Origin: a virus
Virus record (IMG/VR): IMGVR_UViG_3300044825_003095
Span: 1 to 60,305 of that record
Length of the DNA stretch: 60,305 nucleotides
Reading direction: 5' to 3' (one strand)
In this document: piece after piece, positions 40,752 to 48,767 of the stretch
Layout: each line of letters starts with the position of its first letter
Numbering within the stretch: the first letter of the stretch is position 1
Translations under genes and position numbers: made by a program
Notes under the pieces: generated by a model
Database searches by the model: none
The model's input: only the letters and a program-made list of their open reading frames with translations
What the model was told of the DNA's origin: nothing

Positions 40752-41371
40752 CAGGGCTTCTCGTGGTCGTTCGTGGCGTGGAACCACACGCGCAGCTCGC
40801 CGCCGGTGAGCAGCCAGCGGCTCGCCGGGTACACGCCGATCTTCACGGGAAGCATCCCGAGGTTGCACGACACGTAGTTGGGGTTGTCGACGTCGATGCC
40901 CGCCTGCTCGATACCCTCGCCGTCGTTGTCGAACTCCGCCGCGTTGTACGCGAGCGGGACTTCGGGCGGGTCGTCCTGGTTGGGCACCGTGTCCTGCGTG
41001 TAGAAGCCGACGTCGGTCGGGTGCGGCACGACGCGGTATCCGGCGTACGACCAGCGGTTCGCGCCGACCGACGAGTACGAGGTCGGCTTGAAGTAGAACC
41101 GCGAGATGATGCGCGGCAGCGGCAGCGCCTCCTCGGGCGGCACCAGCTCGAAGCCCGACAGCGACAGCTCGAAGCCGAGGTTCCGCAGGCCCGCGACGAT
41201 CGGCTTGTACGCCGTCGGCTGGAGCTGCGCGACCTGGTACCGCTGCTCGACCTCGCGGTGCCCGGCGCGCCACGCCTCGAGGTCGAACCGCGATCGGTCG
41301 GACATCTCCGATGCCGGCGGCGACGGGAGCGTCGTCGCGTCGCGGAAGATTTCGTCAAACGGAGCGGGCAT
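40751..41371 (-). CDS. Tail-region hypothetical protein
   Basis: 206 residues from MPAPFDEIFRDATTLPSPPA. Beta-rich C-terminus (YAGYRVVPHPTDVGFYTQDT; SRWLLTGGELRVWFHATNDH). Overlaps the nozzle gene by 17 bp upstream. Position suggests a tail component; no motif. Confidence 0.8.
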   Translation of the reverse strand: MPAPFDEIFRDATTLPSPPASEMSDRSRFDLEAWRAGHREVEQRYQVAQLQPTAYKPIVAGLRNLGFELSLSGFELVPPEEALPLPRIISRFYFKPTSYSSVGANRWSYAGYRVVPHPTDVGFYTQDTVPNQDDPPEVPLAYNAAEFDNDGEGIEQAGIDVDNPNYVSCNLGMLPVKIGVYPASRWLLTGGELRVWFHATNDHEKP

Positions 41372-43466
41372 CGCTGTCGGCGTCGCTCTTGTACGAGGCG
41401 ATCGCGCGGGAGATCGACCACGACGTCGCCGCGCCGACGCCGCTCGACTTGACCGTGAACCGGAACAGCCGGCCACGCATGCCGATGAACGTCGGGACGG
41501 TCAGCCGGCGCGCGCCGCCGGCCTGGACCGTGTACGTCTCCGACCTCGTGCCGACGAACGGCGCCGTCACCTCCGGGTGCTCGTATGCGTCGCACGTCAC
41601 CGTCAGCAGGCCGTTGCTCGGCCCGAGGTGCAGCACGAGCTCCTGCATCGTCTTGGGGTACAGCGCGTTCTCCGTGACCCACATCTCGATGAACGAGTCG
41701 TAGAACACGCCGCCGTCGGTCGTGCCCTCGGGGTATGCGTACATCGATCCCGCGCTCACGAACGCGAGCAGCCGCGACGCGCCGCCGCGGTGGTACGCCC
41801 AGCGGTACGGCTGGCCGATCGCGAGGCGCAGCTCCGACTGCACGCCACGCTCCCAGTCGAACACCATGCCCCGGTGCGCGCCCGGCCCGGTCCCGTCGGC
41901 GTCGGCCGCGTACGCGAACAACTGGCTCGTGCGCTCGCACGCCCCGATCGACGCCTGCGACCGCTGCGCGTCGTTCAGGCCGTCGAACCAGTCGCCGAAG
42001 CCGAGCCGCTTGTCGAGCATCGTGATGGCGCCGCCGCGCAGCGCCGCCACGCCCTCGTCGGCGATCCAGAAGATGCCGGCGCTGGAGACGCAGATCGAGT
42101 CCGGCGCCGAGATGCCGCGGCCGTTCGTCGCGTCCTGGAGCACGGCGCCGCGGCCGTCGAAGCCCACCTGGTACACGGTCTGCCGCGTGAGGATGAGCGA
42201 GCGGTCGCCGTCGGACACCGTGTAGAGGAGCTCGGCCTTGACGTTCGCGATCGGACCCTTCGTGTCGCGGTTGTTCTCGGTGAGGCGGCCCACCTGCTCG
42301 GGATGGTCGACGCTCCACTCCGCGTAGTTGCCGATCGGGCTCGAGACGCTTTCGGCGTCGGAGCGCGGGTAGAAGTACAGCGCCGTCCCGTTCGCGAGGA
42401 TGACCAGCAGCTTCGCCGGCGCCGGTCGCCCGTAGGCGTCCACGTACTGACCGCTGCGGAACAGCGCCGCCTGGTCCTTCGTCGCGACGACCGTCGATCC
42501 GGGATCGGCGATCTGCTCGAGGAACAGCACGCTGGTCATGCGCGGCGACATGCCCGGAGCGTTCTGGTCGAAGAAGAACAGCCAGCCGGAGAAGATCGTC
42601 GCGGCCTTGTTGGTGATGATCTCCTGCCCGAGCGTGAACCACACCGCGACGCGGTGACCCGCCGGGATGAACGTCGAGCCCGGCGTGCGGACCTGCTTCG
42701 CGTACTGCACGCGCTCGTCGACGAGGATCGCGTCCTCGCTGTGCGGGTTCGGCGGGCCGAACACGTACGGCAGCGCGCACACCTCGCTGCGCCGCCCGTA
42801 GATGTTCCGCTTCGGGTCGTACACCGAGAAGCAGAACCCGGTGTTGAGCACCTTCTCGCCCTGGAACAGCACGAGCCCCGGATCGGTGCCGTCGGCCGCC
42901 AGCGGCGAGTCGTCGACGGCCCGGAAGTCGTCGAGCAGGTCGACGAGCGTCGCGTTGCCGACGCCCTCGACCTTCGCGAGGTTGAACGACGGCTTGCCGC
43001 CGTCCTTGTAGTACAGGTACCCGGCCAGCGACTTCACGCCGGGACGGCGGAGCTGGTTGGACGTGAGGCCGTCGTACGCCGCGATGTTGAGCGAGTCGCA
43101 GATGTAGACCTCGCCGGCGTGGATCTCGAGCGACCCGCGCTCGGACGTGCTCCACGCGGCGTTGCCGACGGGCTTGTCCGTCGGGTCGACGAACCCGGCC
43201 AGGGTCGTCCACGCCGTCCCGTTCCAGTACCGCACGCTGCCGTCGGAGCACTTGGCGACGACCATCGACACGCCGCCGAGCTCGCAGGAGATGTGGTTGA
43301 GCACCGTCGCGCCGGGGCCGGCGCGCGAGCCGAAGCCGGCGCGTCGGCGCCACAGGCCGTTGCCCGCGTACACCATGTTCACCGTGCGCGTGACCGGGTT
43401 GTCCACCTGCGTCGGGTGGACCGGCCGCATCGAGAAGTCGGTCCAGTCGACGGTCTGCGATGGCAT
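41355..43466 (-). CDS. Tail nozzle / tail tubular protein B-like
   Basis: 703 residues from MPSQTVDWTDFSMRPVHPTQ. Long strand-rich protein with repeated blade-like segments (VRYWNGTAWTTLAGFVDPTD; SICVSSAGIFWIADEGVAAL; MVFDWERGVQSELRLAIGQP), as in the beta-propeller nozzle proteins of podoviral tails. Follows an adaptor-like gene. Likely forms the hexameric tail nozzle. Confidence 0.75.
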   Translation of the reverse strand: MPSQTVDWTDFSMRPVHPTQVDNPVTRTVNMVYAGNGLWRRRAGFGSRAGPGATVLNHISCELGGVSMVVAKCSDGSVRYWNGTAWTTLAGFVDPTDKPVGNAAWSTSERGSLEIHAGEVYICDSLNIAAYDGLTSNQLRRPGVKSLAGYLYYKDGGKPSFNLAKVEGVGNATLVDLLDDFRAVDDSPLAADGTDPGLVLFQGEKVLNTGFCFSVYDPKRNIYGRRSEVCALPYVFGPPNPHSEDAILVDERVQYAKQVRTPGSTFIPAGHRVAVWFTLGQEIITNKAATIFSGWLFFFDQNAPGMSPRMTSVLFLEQIADPGSTVVATKDQAALFRSGQYVDAYGRPAPAKLLVILANGTALYFYPRSDAESVSSPIGNYAEWSVDHPEQVGRLTENNRDTKGPIANVKAELLYTVSDGDRSLILTRQTVYQVGFDGRGAVLQDATNGRGISAPDSICVSSAGIFWIADEGVAALRGGAITMLDKRLGFGDWFDGLNDAQRSQASIGACERTSQLFAYAADADGTGPGAHRGMVFDWERGVQSELRLAIGQPYRWAYHRGGASRLLAFVSAGSMYAYPEGTTDGGVFYDSFIEMWVTENALYPKTMQELVLHLGPSNGLLTVTCDAYEHPEVTAPFVGTRSETYTVQAGGARRLTVPTFIGMRGRLFRFTVKSSGVGAATSWSISRAIASYKSDADSDARSV

Positions 43467-43467
43467 T

Positions 43468-44595
43468 TCAGAACTGTTGTAGGGTGTTGCCGCCCCGGAA
43501 CGAAGTCATTCGCTCCGGCCACGTCCTCGCGACCAGCGGGGACGCCTGCTCGGACGGACCGCCGGAATCGTACTGCGGGGCGAGCAGCTCGAAGTCCCGC
43601 GACACCTTCGCCATCTTGCGGGCGGCGTCCGTGTCCTCGGTGCCCGCGTCGGACAGGAGGCGGGCGACGATCCGGTCCCGCAGCAGCACGCGGAACTGCG
43701 GCGGGAGCTGCCGCAGCCCGTCGTCGCTCCCGCTGCCGCTCGTGAACGCCGGCGGCGCGATGTAGAACACGACCCACGCCGAGTAGTCCTGGTCGGGCGT
43801 CGGCATCAGGAGCACCTGCTGCTGCCCGCCGACCATCGTGTCGTAGAAGTACCGCGGCCGTCCGGTGGCGCCGTCGAACTGCGCCGCGATCTCGGCGGCG
43901 CGCGTGGCGTCGACCCACCGGACCGGCGTGGTCCATGCGTTCGCCGACTGGTCGTCGGTGGCTCGGATCACGAAGTAGCGCGAGCACAGCGACGACACGA
44001 TGTCGCTGTTGGCGCTCACGATCGATCCGTCCGTCTTGAACGTCACCTTCTGCGGACCGCGGCGGCGGAACCGCCACCACCGCGCCGACCACAGCGTCAC
44101 GAACTCGTCCCGCGCCGCGACGTCGACGTCCCGCGGCTGGATGAACACCGGCGTCCGCTGTCGCACGAGGACCGCCAGCACCGACCGGCGGAGCGTCGAG
44201 ATCGTGACCTCGTCCGACGAGAGCGGCGTCGTCGACTGCCACGCCGCCGCGTACTGCCGCTCGATCGCCTCGAACAGCGGATCGACGTACACCGTCCAGT
44301 GCGCGTGGAAGTCGTTCGGGCTGCGGAACTCCCGCTTGAGCTTCGCGACGGCGATGGCGTGGAACAGCTCGTTCCACTCGGTCGGCAAGTCCTGCGTCGC
44401 CGGGTCGATCTCCGCGTACCACTTCGCGCGGTTCGTGACGTCGGTGAACGCGAACGCGATCTGCGCGTCGACGCTCGCCTTCTGCGTGGTGGACAGGTCG
44501 CCGTACACGACGCTGTTGCCGAACACCTCCGCCACGACGCGCGGCTGGATCGAGGTGACCGTCTCGGCTGTCAGCACCGGCTTCTGCCCGGCCAT
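43468..44595 (-). CDS. Tail tubular protein A-like / head-tail adaptor
   Basis: 375 residues from MAGQKPVLTAETVTSIQPRV; GAGGAGATGAGCG precedes ATG 44595. Helical N-terminal half and strand-rich C-terminal half (RPRYFYDTMVGGQQQVLLMP; PPQFRVLLRDRIVARLL) fit the adaptor that connects portal and nozzle. Assigned mainly from its pairing with the nozzle gene. Confidence 0.65.
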   Translation of the reverse strand: MAGQKPVLTAETVTSIQPRVVAEVFGNSVVYGDLSTTQKASVDAQIAFAFTDVTNRAKWYAEIDPATQDLPTEWNELFHAIAVAKLKREFRSPNDFHAHWTVYVDPLFEAIERQYAAAWQSTTPLSSDEVTISTLRRSVLAVLVRQRTPVFIQPRDVDVAARDEFVTLWSARWWRFRRRGPQKVTFKTDGSIVSANSDIVSSLCSRYFVIRATDDQSANAWTTPVRWVDATRAAEIAAQFDGATGRPRYFYDTMVGGQQQVLLMPTPDQDYSAWVVFYIAPPAFTSGSGSDDGLRQLPPQFRVLLRDRIVARLLSDAGTEDTDAARKMAKVSRDFELLAPQYDSGGPSEQASPLVARTWPERMTSFRGGNTLQQF

Positions 44596-44609
44596 CGCTC
44601 ATCTCCTCG

Positions 44610-45392
44610 TCACGGGTCGGGGGTCTGCGTCGCCTGGTGCGACCTCGCGTCGCCGATCGGAAGGTCCACCCATCCGGCCGTCGTCGCGACGTCGCGGTTC
44701 TCCTCGGCGTCGTCCGGCGGATCGGCGACCGGGGTCGCGCCGGCGGCTGCGGGAAGATAGACGACGATCAGCCGCGGGCGGTCGGAGATCGGCTGGTACG
44801 GCGTCTCGCTCGACGCCACGTTCCATGCCTGGTTCGACGTGTCCTCGGTCGAGTACCGCAGGATCAGGTTGCAGACCCGGTCGTTGTCGTCGAGCGCGTC
44901 CTGCACCGCGTTCACCAGGCCGGAGATGTCGAAGAACCCCTCGACGATCGGCGCCAGGAACGTCGCGGACGCCGTCCGCTCGTAGTCGCCGCCCGGAACG
45001 ATCCACGGGACGCCGGTGTGCTGCGAGTTCCACGTCGTCTCCAGCGACACGACCTCGACGCCGCTCTTGAGCAGGTGGACCGAGCACGACGACGCGGCCG
45101 GCGCGGCGGACGAGCAGTTGAGCCGCAGCGTGGCGGAGATGATCTTCGAGCCGGCCGGGATGCCGTCCTGCCCGTACATCGCTCCGGACAGGTCGAACCC
45201 GATGATGGTCCTGTAGTGCCCGAACTCGCTGCGAGCGACCGACAGGGCCACGCTTGGGCCGAACGCGGTGTCGGGGTCCGACTGGACGATCGTCGAGTCG
45301 AGCCCCTGGCCGCTGAGCGGTGCGAATTCGATGGTCTGCGACATGGGAAGGTTGGCGGCGAGCGAGAGAACCAGTTGGGCGAGCCAGGTCAT
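44610..45392 (-). CDS. Secreted or virion protein with DNRLRE-like beta domain
   Basis: 260 residues. A hydrophobic N-terminus (MTWLAQLVLSLAANLPM) is followed by RTIIGFDLSGAMYGQDGIPA and GSKIISATLRLNCSS, the pattern of DNRLRE/CBM-like domains, with W(N/D)S and VNAVQDALDDNDRVCNLILR later. Pro-rich C-terminus. AAGGAG lies 11 nt before ATG 45392; MSQTIEF at 45344 is an alternative start without a leader. Confidence 0.75.
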   Translation of the reverse strand: MTWLAQLVLSLAANLPMSQTIEFAPLSGQGLDSTIVQSDPDTAFGPSVALSVARSEFGHYRTIIGFDLSGAMYGQDGIPAGSKIISATLRLNCSSAAPAASSCSVHLLKSGVEVVSLETTWNSQHTGVPWIVPGGDYERTASATFLAPIVEGFFDISGLVNAVQDALDDNDRVCNLILRYSTEDTSNQAWNVASSETPYQPISDRPRLIVVYLPAAAGATPVADPPDDAEENRDVATTAGWVDLPIGDARSHQATQTPDP

Positions 45393-45829
45393 TTTCCGAG
45401 GATCTCCTTGTCGTATGTCTGGTCGGAGGCGACGCCCTTCGCCTTGATCGCGGCGATCTCCTCGGGCGTCAGCTTCCAGGAATTCGTGACGATGGTGGCC
45501 ACCTCCACGCCGTCGAACACGAGCGGGACGTAGCCGATGTAGTCGAGAAGGTCGGACCAGTTCGCCGCCGCGGTCGCGTCGAGCCGGGCGCGCTGCTTCG
45601 CGATCAGCGGCACGACGAGGTTCTTGACCGGCTGCGTGAGGTCGCCGCCCTCCTTCATCTGGACGACGGTGTCCTGCTCGAGCGTGACGACGGCGCGGAG
45701 CGTGGCCCAGTTCTGCTGCGGCGTCGACTTCGGGTTGTCGACGACCGGACCGCCCGTGCTGCACGCCAGCGGGATCAGCAGCAGCGAGACGAGGGCGGTG
45801 GTGACGATGGCGGGGATCAGGCGGTGCAT
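45389..45829 (-). CDS. Lipoprotein
   Basis: 146 residues. MHRLIPAIVTTALVSLLLIP is a signal sequence ending in a lipobox L-A-C. The mature part is helical and acidic. AAGGAGACTCCGCC precedes ATG 45829. Outer-membrane spanin subunits are lipoproteins of similar layout but usually shorter; a role in lysis or superinfection exclusion is possible. Confidence 0.8.
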   Translation of the reverse strand: MHRLIPAIVTTALVSLLLIPLACSTGGPVVDNPKSTPQQNWATLRAVVTLEQDTVVQMKEGGDLTQPVKNLVVPLIAKQRARLDATAAANWSDLLDYIGYVPLVFDGVEVATIVTNSWKLTPEEIAAIKAKGVASDQTYDKEILGK

Positions 45830-46089
45830 GGCGGAGTCTCCTTGGTTGCGGGGTCGCGCGCCTCGTGGCGGGCGATCGCGGCGTTGAACAGCATCATGGC
45901 CTCGTCCAGCTTCTCGAGCGCCCGCTCCTGCTCGCGCGACGCGGGCGTCCGGTCGATGCAGTAGTCGGCGCACGTGCGGATCATGTGGCGCACCTGGCCG
46001 TATCGCTCGGCCTGGTCCGCGACCGGCGGGTGATGGTTGAACCGATGGACCAGCTCGTCGGTGGTTGGCTTCGGAATCTTGGGGCTCAT
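45817..46089 (-). CDS. Acb2-like anti-CBASS cyclic-nucleotide sponge
   Basis: 90 residues. RFNHHPPVADQAERYGQVRH, then RTPASREQERALEKLDEAMM and FNAAIARHE, follow the conserved pattern of the Acb2 (Acb2/Tad1-domain) family: F..H.P..DQ..RY..(I/V)R, then P.SREQ..AL..L.EA....NAAIAR. Members of the family bind cyclic di- and trinucleotides and block CBASS signalling. Length fits. It overlaps genes on both sides in a small late cassette. The call is from motif recall, not a search. Confidence 0.8.
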   Translation of the reverse strand: MSPKIPKPTTDELVHRFNHHPPVADQAERYGQVRHMIRTCADYCIDRTPASREQERALEKLDEAMMLFNAAIARHEARDPATKETPPCTA

Positions 46090-46244
46090 CGTTTACACCG
46101 GCTCCTTGCCTGGAGGTCCGCCTTCCCCGACCTGCGCCTGAGCCACACCCAGGCGACCGTCAGGAGGAACGCGACGGCCTCGAACAGGTGATCCTTCGCG
46201 TACATCAGCCATTCGAGGACGAGGATCGCCGTGTCGATGGCCAC
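46086..46244 (-). CDS. Small one-pass membrane protein, holin candidate
   Basis: 52 residues from a GTG at 46244: AIDTAILVLEWLMYAKDHLF, then one membrane segment (EAVAFLLTVAWVWLRRR) and a basic tail. It fills the gap between two genes and its TGA overlaps the Acb2-like ATG (ATGA). No ribosome site; coupling to the gene ending 9 bp upstream is likely. Holin function is inferred from size and place only. Confidence 0.5.
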   Translation of the reverse strand: MAIDTAILVLEWLMYAKDHLFEAVAFLLTVAWVWLRRRSGKADLQARSRCKR

Positions 46245-46253
46245 ATGGCGATG

Positions 46254-46796
46254 CTACGGCTTCGGCGCCGCGCCGAACTGCACCGACCGGAGGAGCGACT
46301 CGATCTGGTCGAGCCGCCGCGTGGACTCCGCGAGCGTCGCGATGATGGTCCGCATCTCGGAGATCGACTGCGCCTGCGCCTCGAGCCGCGCGTTGGTCGC
46401 CGCCTGGTACGACATCGCCTGCGTGGCCGTGTAGCGGTCGCCGCTGACGGACGAGATCTGCGCCCCGAGCTTCGTCAGGTCGCTGCTCATGGCCTGGAGC
46501 GTCGCCTCGACCCTGGCGCCGAGCTCGAGGAACTTCTCCGTGCGGGACTCGAGCTTGTCCGTCCGCTCCTTGAGCAGCGACGTGTCCTTCGCCACGTTCG
46601 CGGCGAGGTCGGCGATCGCCTTGTCGTGGGCGTCCACCTTCCCACGCACGGTGAAGATCGCGACCACGCCGCTGAGCATCGCCGCGCCGATCACGGTCGC
46701 GAGCGGGCTCATCATCTTCGACCAAGGGCTCTCCGGCCGCTCGGTGACGACGAGCTGGTTGCTGTTGGCGACGTCGTCCTGTTGTCGGTGTGGCAT
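46254..46796 (-). CDS. Membrane-anchored coiled-coil protein
   Basis: 180 residues; AGGAGGCACTGAC precedes ATG 46796. One membrane segment at about 28-50 (PLATVIGAAMLSGVVAIFTV) then a long coiled coil (KERTDKLESRTEKFLELGAR and following). Layout resembles inner-membrane spanins or phage DUF-type membrane proteins next to holins. Exact role unknown. Confidence 0.75.
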   Translation of the reverse strand: MPHRQQDDVANSNQLVVTERPESPWSKMMSPLATVIGAAMLSGVVAIFTVRGKVDAHDKAIADLAANVAKDTSLLKERTDKLESRTEKFLELGARVEATLQAMSSDLTKLGAQISSVSGDRYTATQAMSYQAATNARLEAQAQSISEMRTIIATLAESTRRLDQIESLLRSVQFGAAPKP

Positions 46797-46797
46797 G

Positions 46798-47208
46798 TCA
46801 GTGCCTCCTGCCAGCCATTTCCATCGCCTGACACCACAGGGCGTCGTTCGGCTTGCCCGGCGCGTTGCTCACCGTCACCCACACGCCGTCGAAGGTGACG
46901 AGGTCGATCTCCCAGTGCGGAACTGGTTCGTCCCACACCAGCACGCTCTGGAGCGTGCCAGGAGCCCCGATTGGCGGAGGCGGAGCCGTCGGCTGCGTGG
47001 GAGGCGGGTAGCACTCGAAATGGCACGACGGGTTCAGGCCGCCCGTGAACGTGACCGATCGCACCCCGCCGGGGCACGCCCGGATCGCCTGATCGACGCA
47101 TCCTGCCAGCGTGTCGATGCCTGGGGCCGGCGCATCCGGCGGCTGGCCGCGGGCCGCAACCGTCGAGGCGGCGAAGATCAGCACGAGGGCTGGGGCTCGG
47201 GTGGTCAC
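46798..47208 (-). CDS. Secreted protein
   Basis: 136 residues, GTG start overlapping the upstream TGA. Signal peptide (PALVLIFAASTVAARG) then a Pro-rich region and cysteine-containing mature part (CVDQAIRACPGGV; CHFECYPPP). No peptidoglycan hydrolase motif. Probably exported to the periplasm; may belong to the lysis cassette. Confidence 0.75.
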   Translation of the reverse strand: MTTRAPALVLIFAASTVAARGQPPDAPAPGIDTLAGCVDQAIRACPGGVRSVTFTGGLNPSCHFECYPPPTQPTAPPPPIGAPGTLQSVLVWDEPVPHWEIDLVTFDGVWVTVSNAPGKPNDALWCQAMEMAGRRH

Positions 47209-47423
47209 GCCCCGATCCTATCGCACGGAAGGCCGCGCCGTTCGACCCAGCCCGCCAAGGCGTCCACAATCTCGGGCGGAAGCCCGTTGAACTCCACCGA
47301 CGGAACCCCGCCGTCGTCGGCGAGCTTGACCGTCAGCGTGCTGTGGCCCCGCCCTCGCGTCAGCCGTATCTCCGTGGCGTGGCCGCGGACGATCCTCGCC
47401 TCGAACCGGGTGATCTTCTTCAC
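47205..47423 (-). CDS. Small hypothetical protein
   Basis: 72 residues (GTG at 47423; KKITRFEARIVRGHATEIRL), strand-rich. Start and stop overlap both neighbours by 4 bp. Function unknown. Confidence 0.7.
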   Translation of the reverse strand: MKKITRFEARIVRGHATEIRLTRGRGHSTLTVKLADDGGVPSVEFNGLPPEIVDALAGWVERRGLPCDRIGA

Positions 47424-47977
47424 GCCGTCTCCTTGACCGCGCACCAGTCGCTCGCCGCGGCCCTGGCCAGCGTGCCGGGGTCGGTGGCCGCGACCGCGAC
47501 CGCCAGCGCCGCCCAGTGGTGCGTGGAGATGCACGACAGCGGTCCAGGCATGGCGACGATCTTCTTCGCCTTGTTGCCCTTCACGCCGAGCGCCTTGGCC
47601 TCGCCGCCCCACATCAGGATCAGCTCCTCGCGCACGCGCTTGTCGTCGGCCGCCGAAGTCCCGCAGAGGAACTCCTTCACGAAGCGGCGCCGGATTCCGA
47701 CGACCCCGATTTGGCTTGGAGCAAAGGCCAGCCGCTCGACCAGCCGTCCCGTCTCGAACACGGTCCTGAACGACGCATCGCTCAACGACTGGCCGCGCGG
47801 CTCGAACTGCTCGAACGCCACGAGCGGCCGATCGTCAGAACAGGTCGCCGATCGCAGTTGCGACAGCATGGACAATTCGTTCACGATGTCCGCGGTCCAC
47901 TTCCTCCGATCCAGCCGAACGATCGCATGCGACGTCGGACTCGGATCGACTCCGTAGATGATTCCGGAGTCGATCAT
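47420..47977 (-). CDS. RuvC-like Holliday-junction resolvase family protein
   Basis: 185 residues with an RNase-H-like pattern: GVDPSPTSHAIVRLD (Asp 11), PLVAFEQFEPRG (Glu 55), then GRLVERLAF and a VKEFLCGTSAADDKRVREEL segment like the RuvC helix before the last acidic cluster. The final motif is STHHWAALAVAV, where canonical RuvC has two aspartates; here they appear as His and Ala, so activity needs testing. It overlaps the IS110-type gene by 4 bp (ATGA), so the two products are made together. Expected to cut branched DNA during recombination-dependent replication, or to supply a RuvC domain to its partner. Confidence 0.75.
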   Translation of the reverse strand: MIDSGIIYGVDPSPTSHAIVRLDRRKWTADIVNELSMLSQLRSATCSDDRPLVAFEQFEPRGQSLSDASFRTVFETGRLVERLAFAPSQIGVVGIRRRFVKEFLCGTSAADDKRVREELILMWGGEAKALGVKGNKAKKIVAMPGPLSCISTHHWAALAVAVAATDPGTLARAAASDWCAVKETA

Positions 47978-48684
47978 CGCGTCGCGTCCTCCGTTGCCGC
48001 CGGCGCCTTGCCGTCCCCGACGAACTCCCACGGGCTGATGTGCGTCTGGTGGCCCAGGTACTCGATCGCGTACGGCGCCCGCAGCGGAAGCCCCTCGAGC
48101 TCCCGCCACACGTGCAGCAGGTGCGACAGGAACATCTTGGCGATGTACCGCAGCGCCATGTTGTTGATGCGCCCGAGCGACCACTCCGGAACCTCCTTCG
48201 GCGGCGGCGGGATCACGGCGCCGTCCGGGGCGTGCGCCACCTTCCACTTCACCCCGGCCTCCTTGCGGCCAGTCTCGTCGTCGAGGATCTCCTCGCCGGT
48301 GGCGCCGCCGGCCTTCCAGATGATGCTGCCCTTGTTCAGCTCCCGCTCGACGATGCGCGCCTTGTAGCGGTCGTACAGGTCGCGGTACGGCCCGCCGGCC
48401 TTCACGAACGACTGCGCGATCTTCCACGCCGTCACCTTGAGCTGGTCGTTCCAGTTGGACTTCGCGCCCTTGCGGCGGCGCACGCACCGGCCGTCGATCA
48501 CGTGCAGGCCCGCGTACGCCCACAGCTTCGCGGCGTTGTCGAACTTCGCCGGGCTGCCGATCAGGGCGATCAGCAGGCCGCTCAGGCGCGGTCCGATGCC
48601 GCGCACCTTTCCGAGCGCAAAGGTTCGCAAGCGTTCTTCGGGTGGCAAGTGATCCGCGGCTATCACTGGGGCTTTGGGCGTCAA
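47974..48684 (-). CDS. IS110-type transposase C-terminal domain protein
   Basis: About 236 residues. VRGIGPRLSGLLIALIGSP is a helix-hairpin-helix and FDNAAKLWAYAGLHVIDGRC followed by RRRKGAKSNWNDQLK matches the Transposase_20 (IS116/IS110/IS902) domain. Ser 76 in GAKSNWN aligns with the catalytic serine of the family motif RGxISKxGN. RYIAKMFLSHLLHVWRELEG is the conserved end. The N-terminal RuvC-like DEDD domain of real IS110 transposases is absent here but a RuvC-like protein is encoded by the overlapping next gene. The start is unusual: only a TTG at 48684 without a ribosome site. No inverted repeats were noticed around it, so it looks like a resident phage recombination protein and not an insertion sequence. 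Confidence 0.7.
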   Translation of the reverse strand: MTPKAPVIAADHLPPEERLRTFALGKVRGIGPRLSGLLIALIGSPAKFDNAAKLWAYAGLHVIDGRCVRRRKGAKSNWNDQLKVTAWKIAQSFVKAGGPYRDLYDRYKARIVERELNKGSIIWKAGGATGEEILDDETGRKEAGVKWKVAHAPDGAVIPPPPKEVPEWSLGRINNMALRYIAKMFLSHLLHVWRELEGLPLRAPYAIEYLGHQTHISPWEFVGDGKAPAATEDATR

Positions 48685-48767
48685 GTCAACAATGGATCAC
48701 AAATGGACTTCTGGTTGCATGGTTTTATTGGTTCGCAACGTCGAAACGGGAGACACTTCTTCTTTGG
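48685..48767 (-). promoter_or_regulatory. AT-rich leader of the IS110-type gene
   Basis: An 83-bp gap clearly poorer in G+C than its surroundings, with a GTTGC...GCAAC inverted repeat around AACCAATAAAACC. No clear -35/-10 pair or ribosome site. It could be a promoter, a small RNA segment or the remains of a gene N-terminus. Confidence 0.4.

Noticed and set aside
47974-48684. A resident IS110 insertion sequence
   Set aside because: The RuvC-like N-terminal domain is missing from the gene, no element ends were noticed, and the gene is translationally coupled to phage genes.
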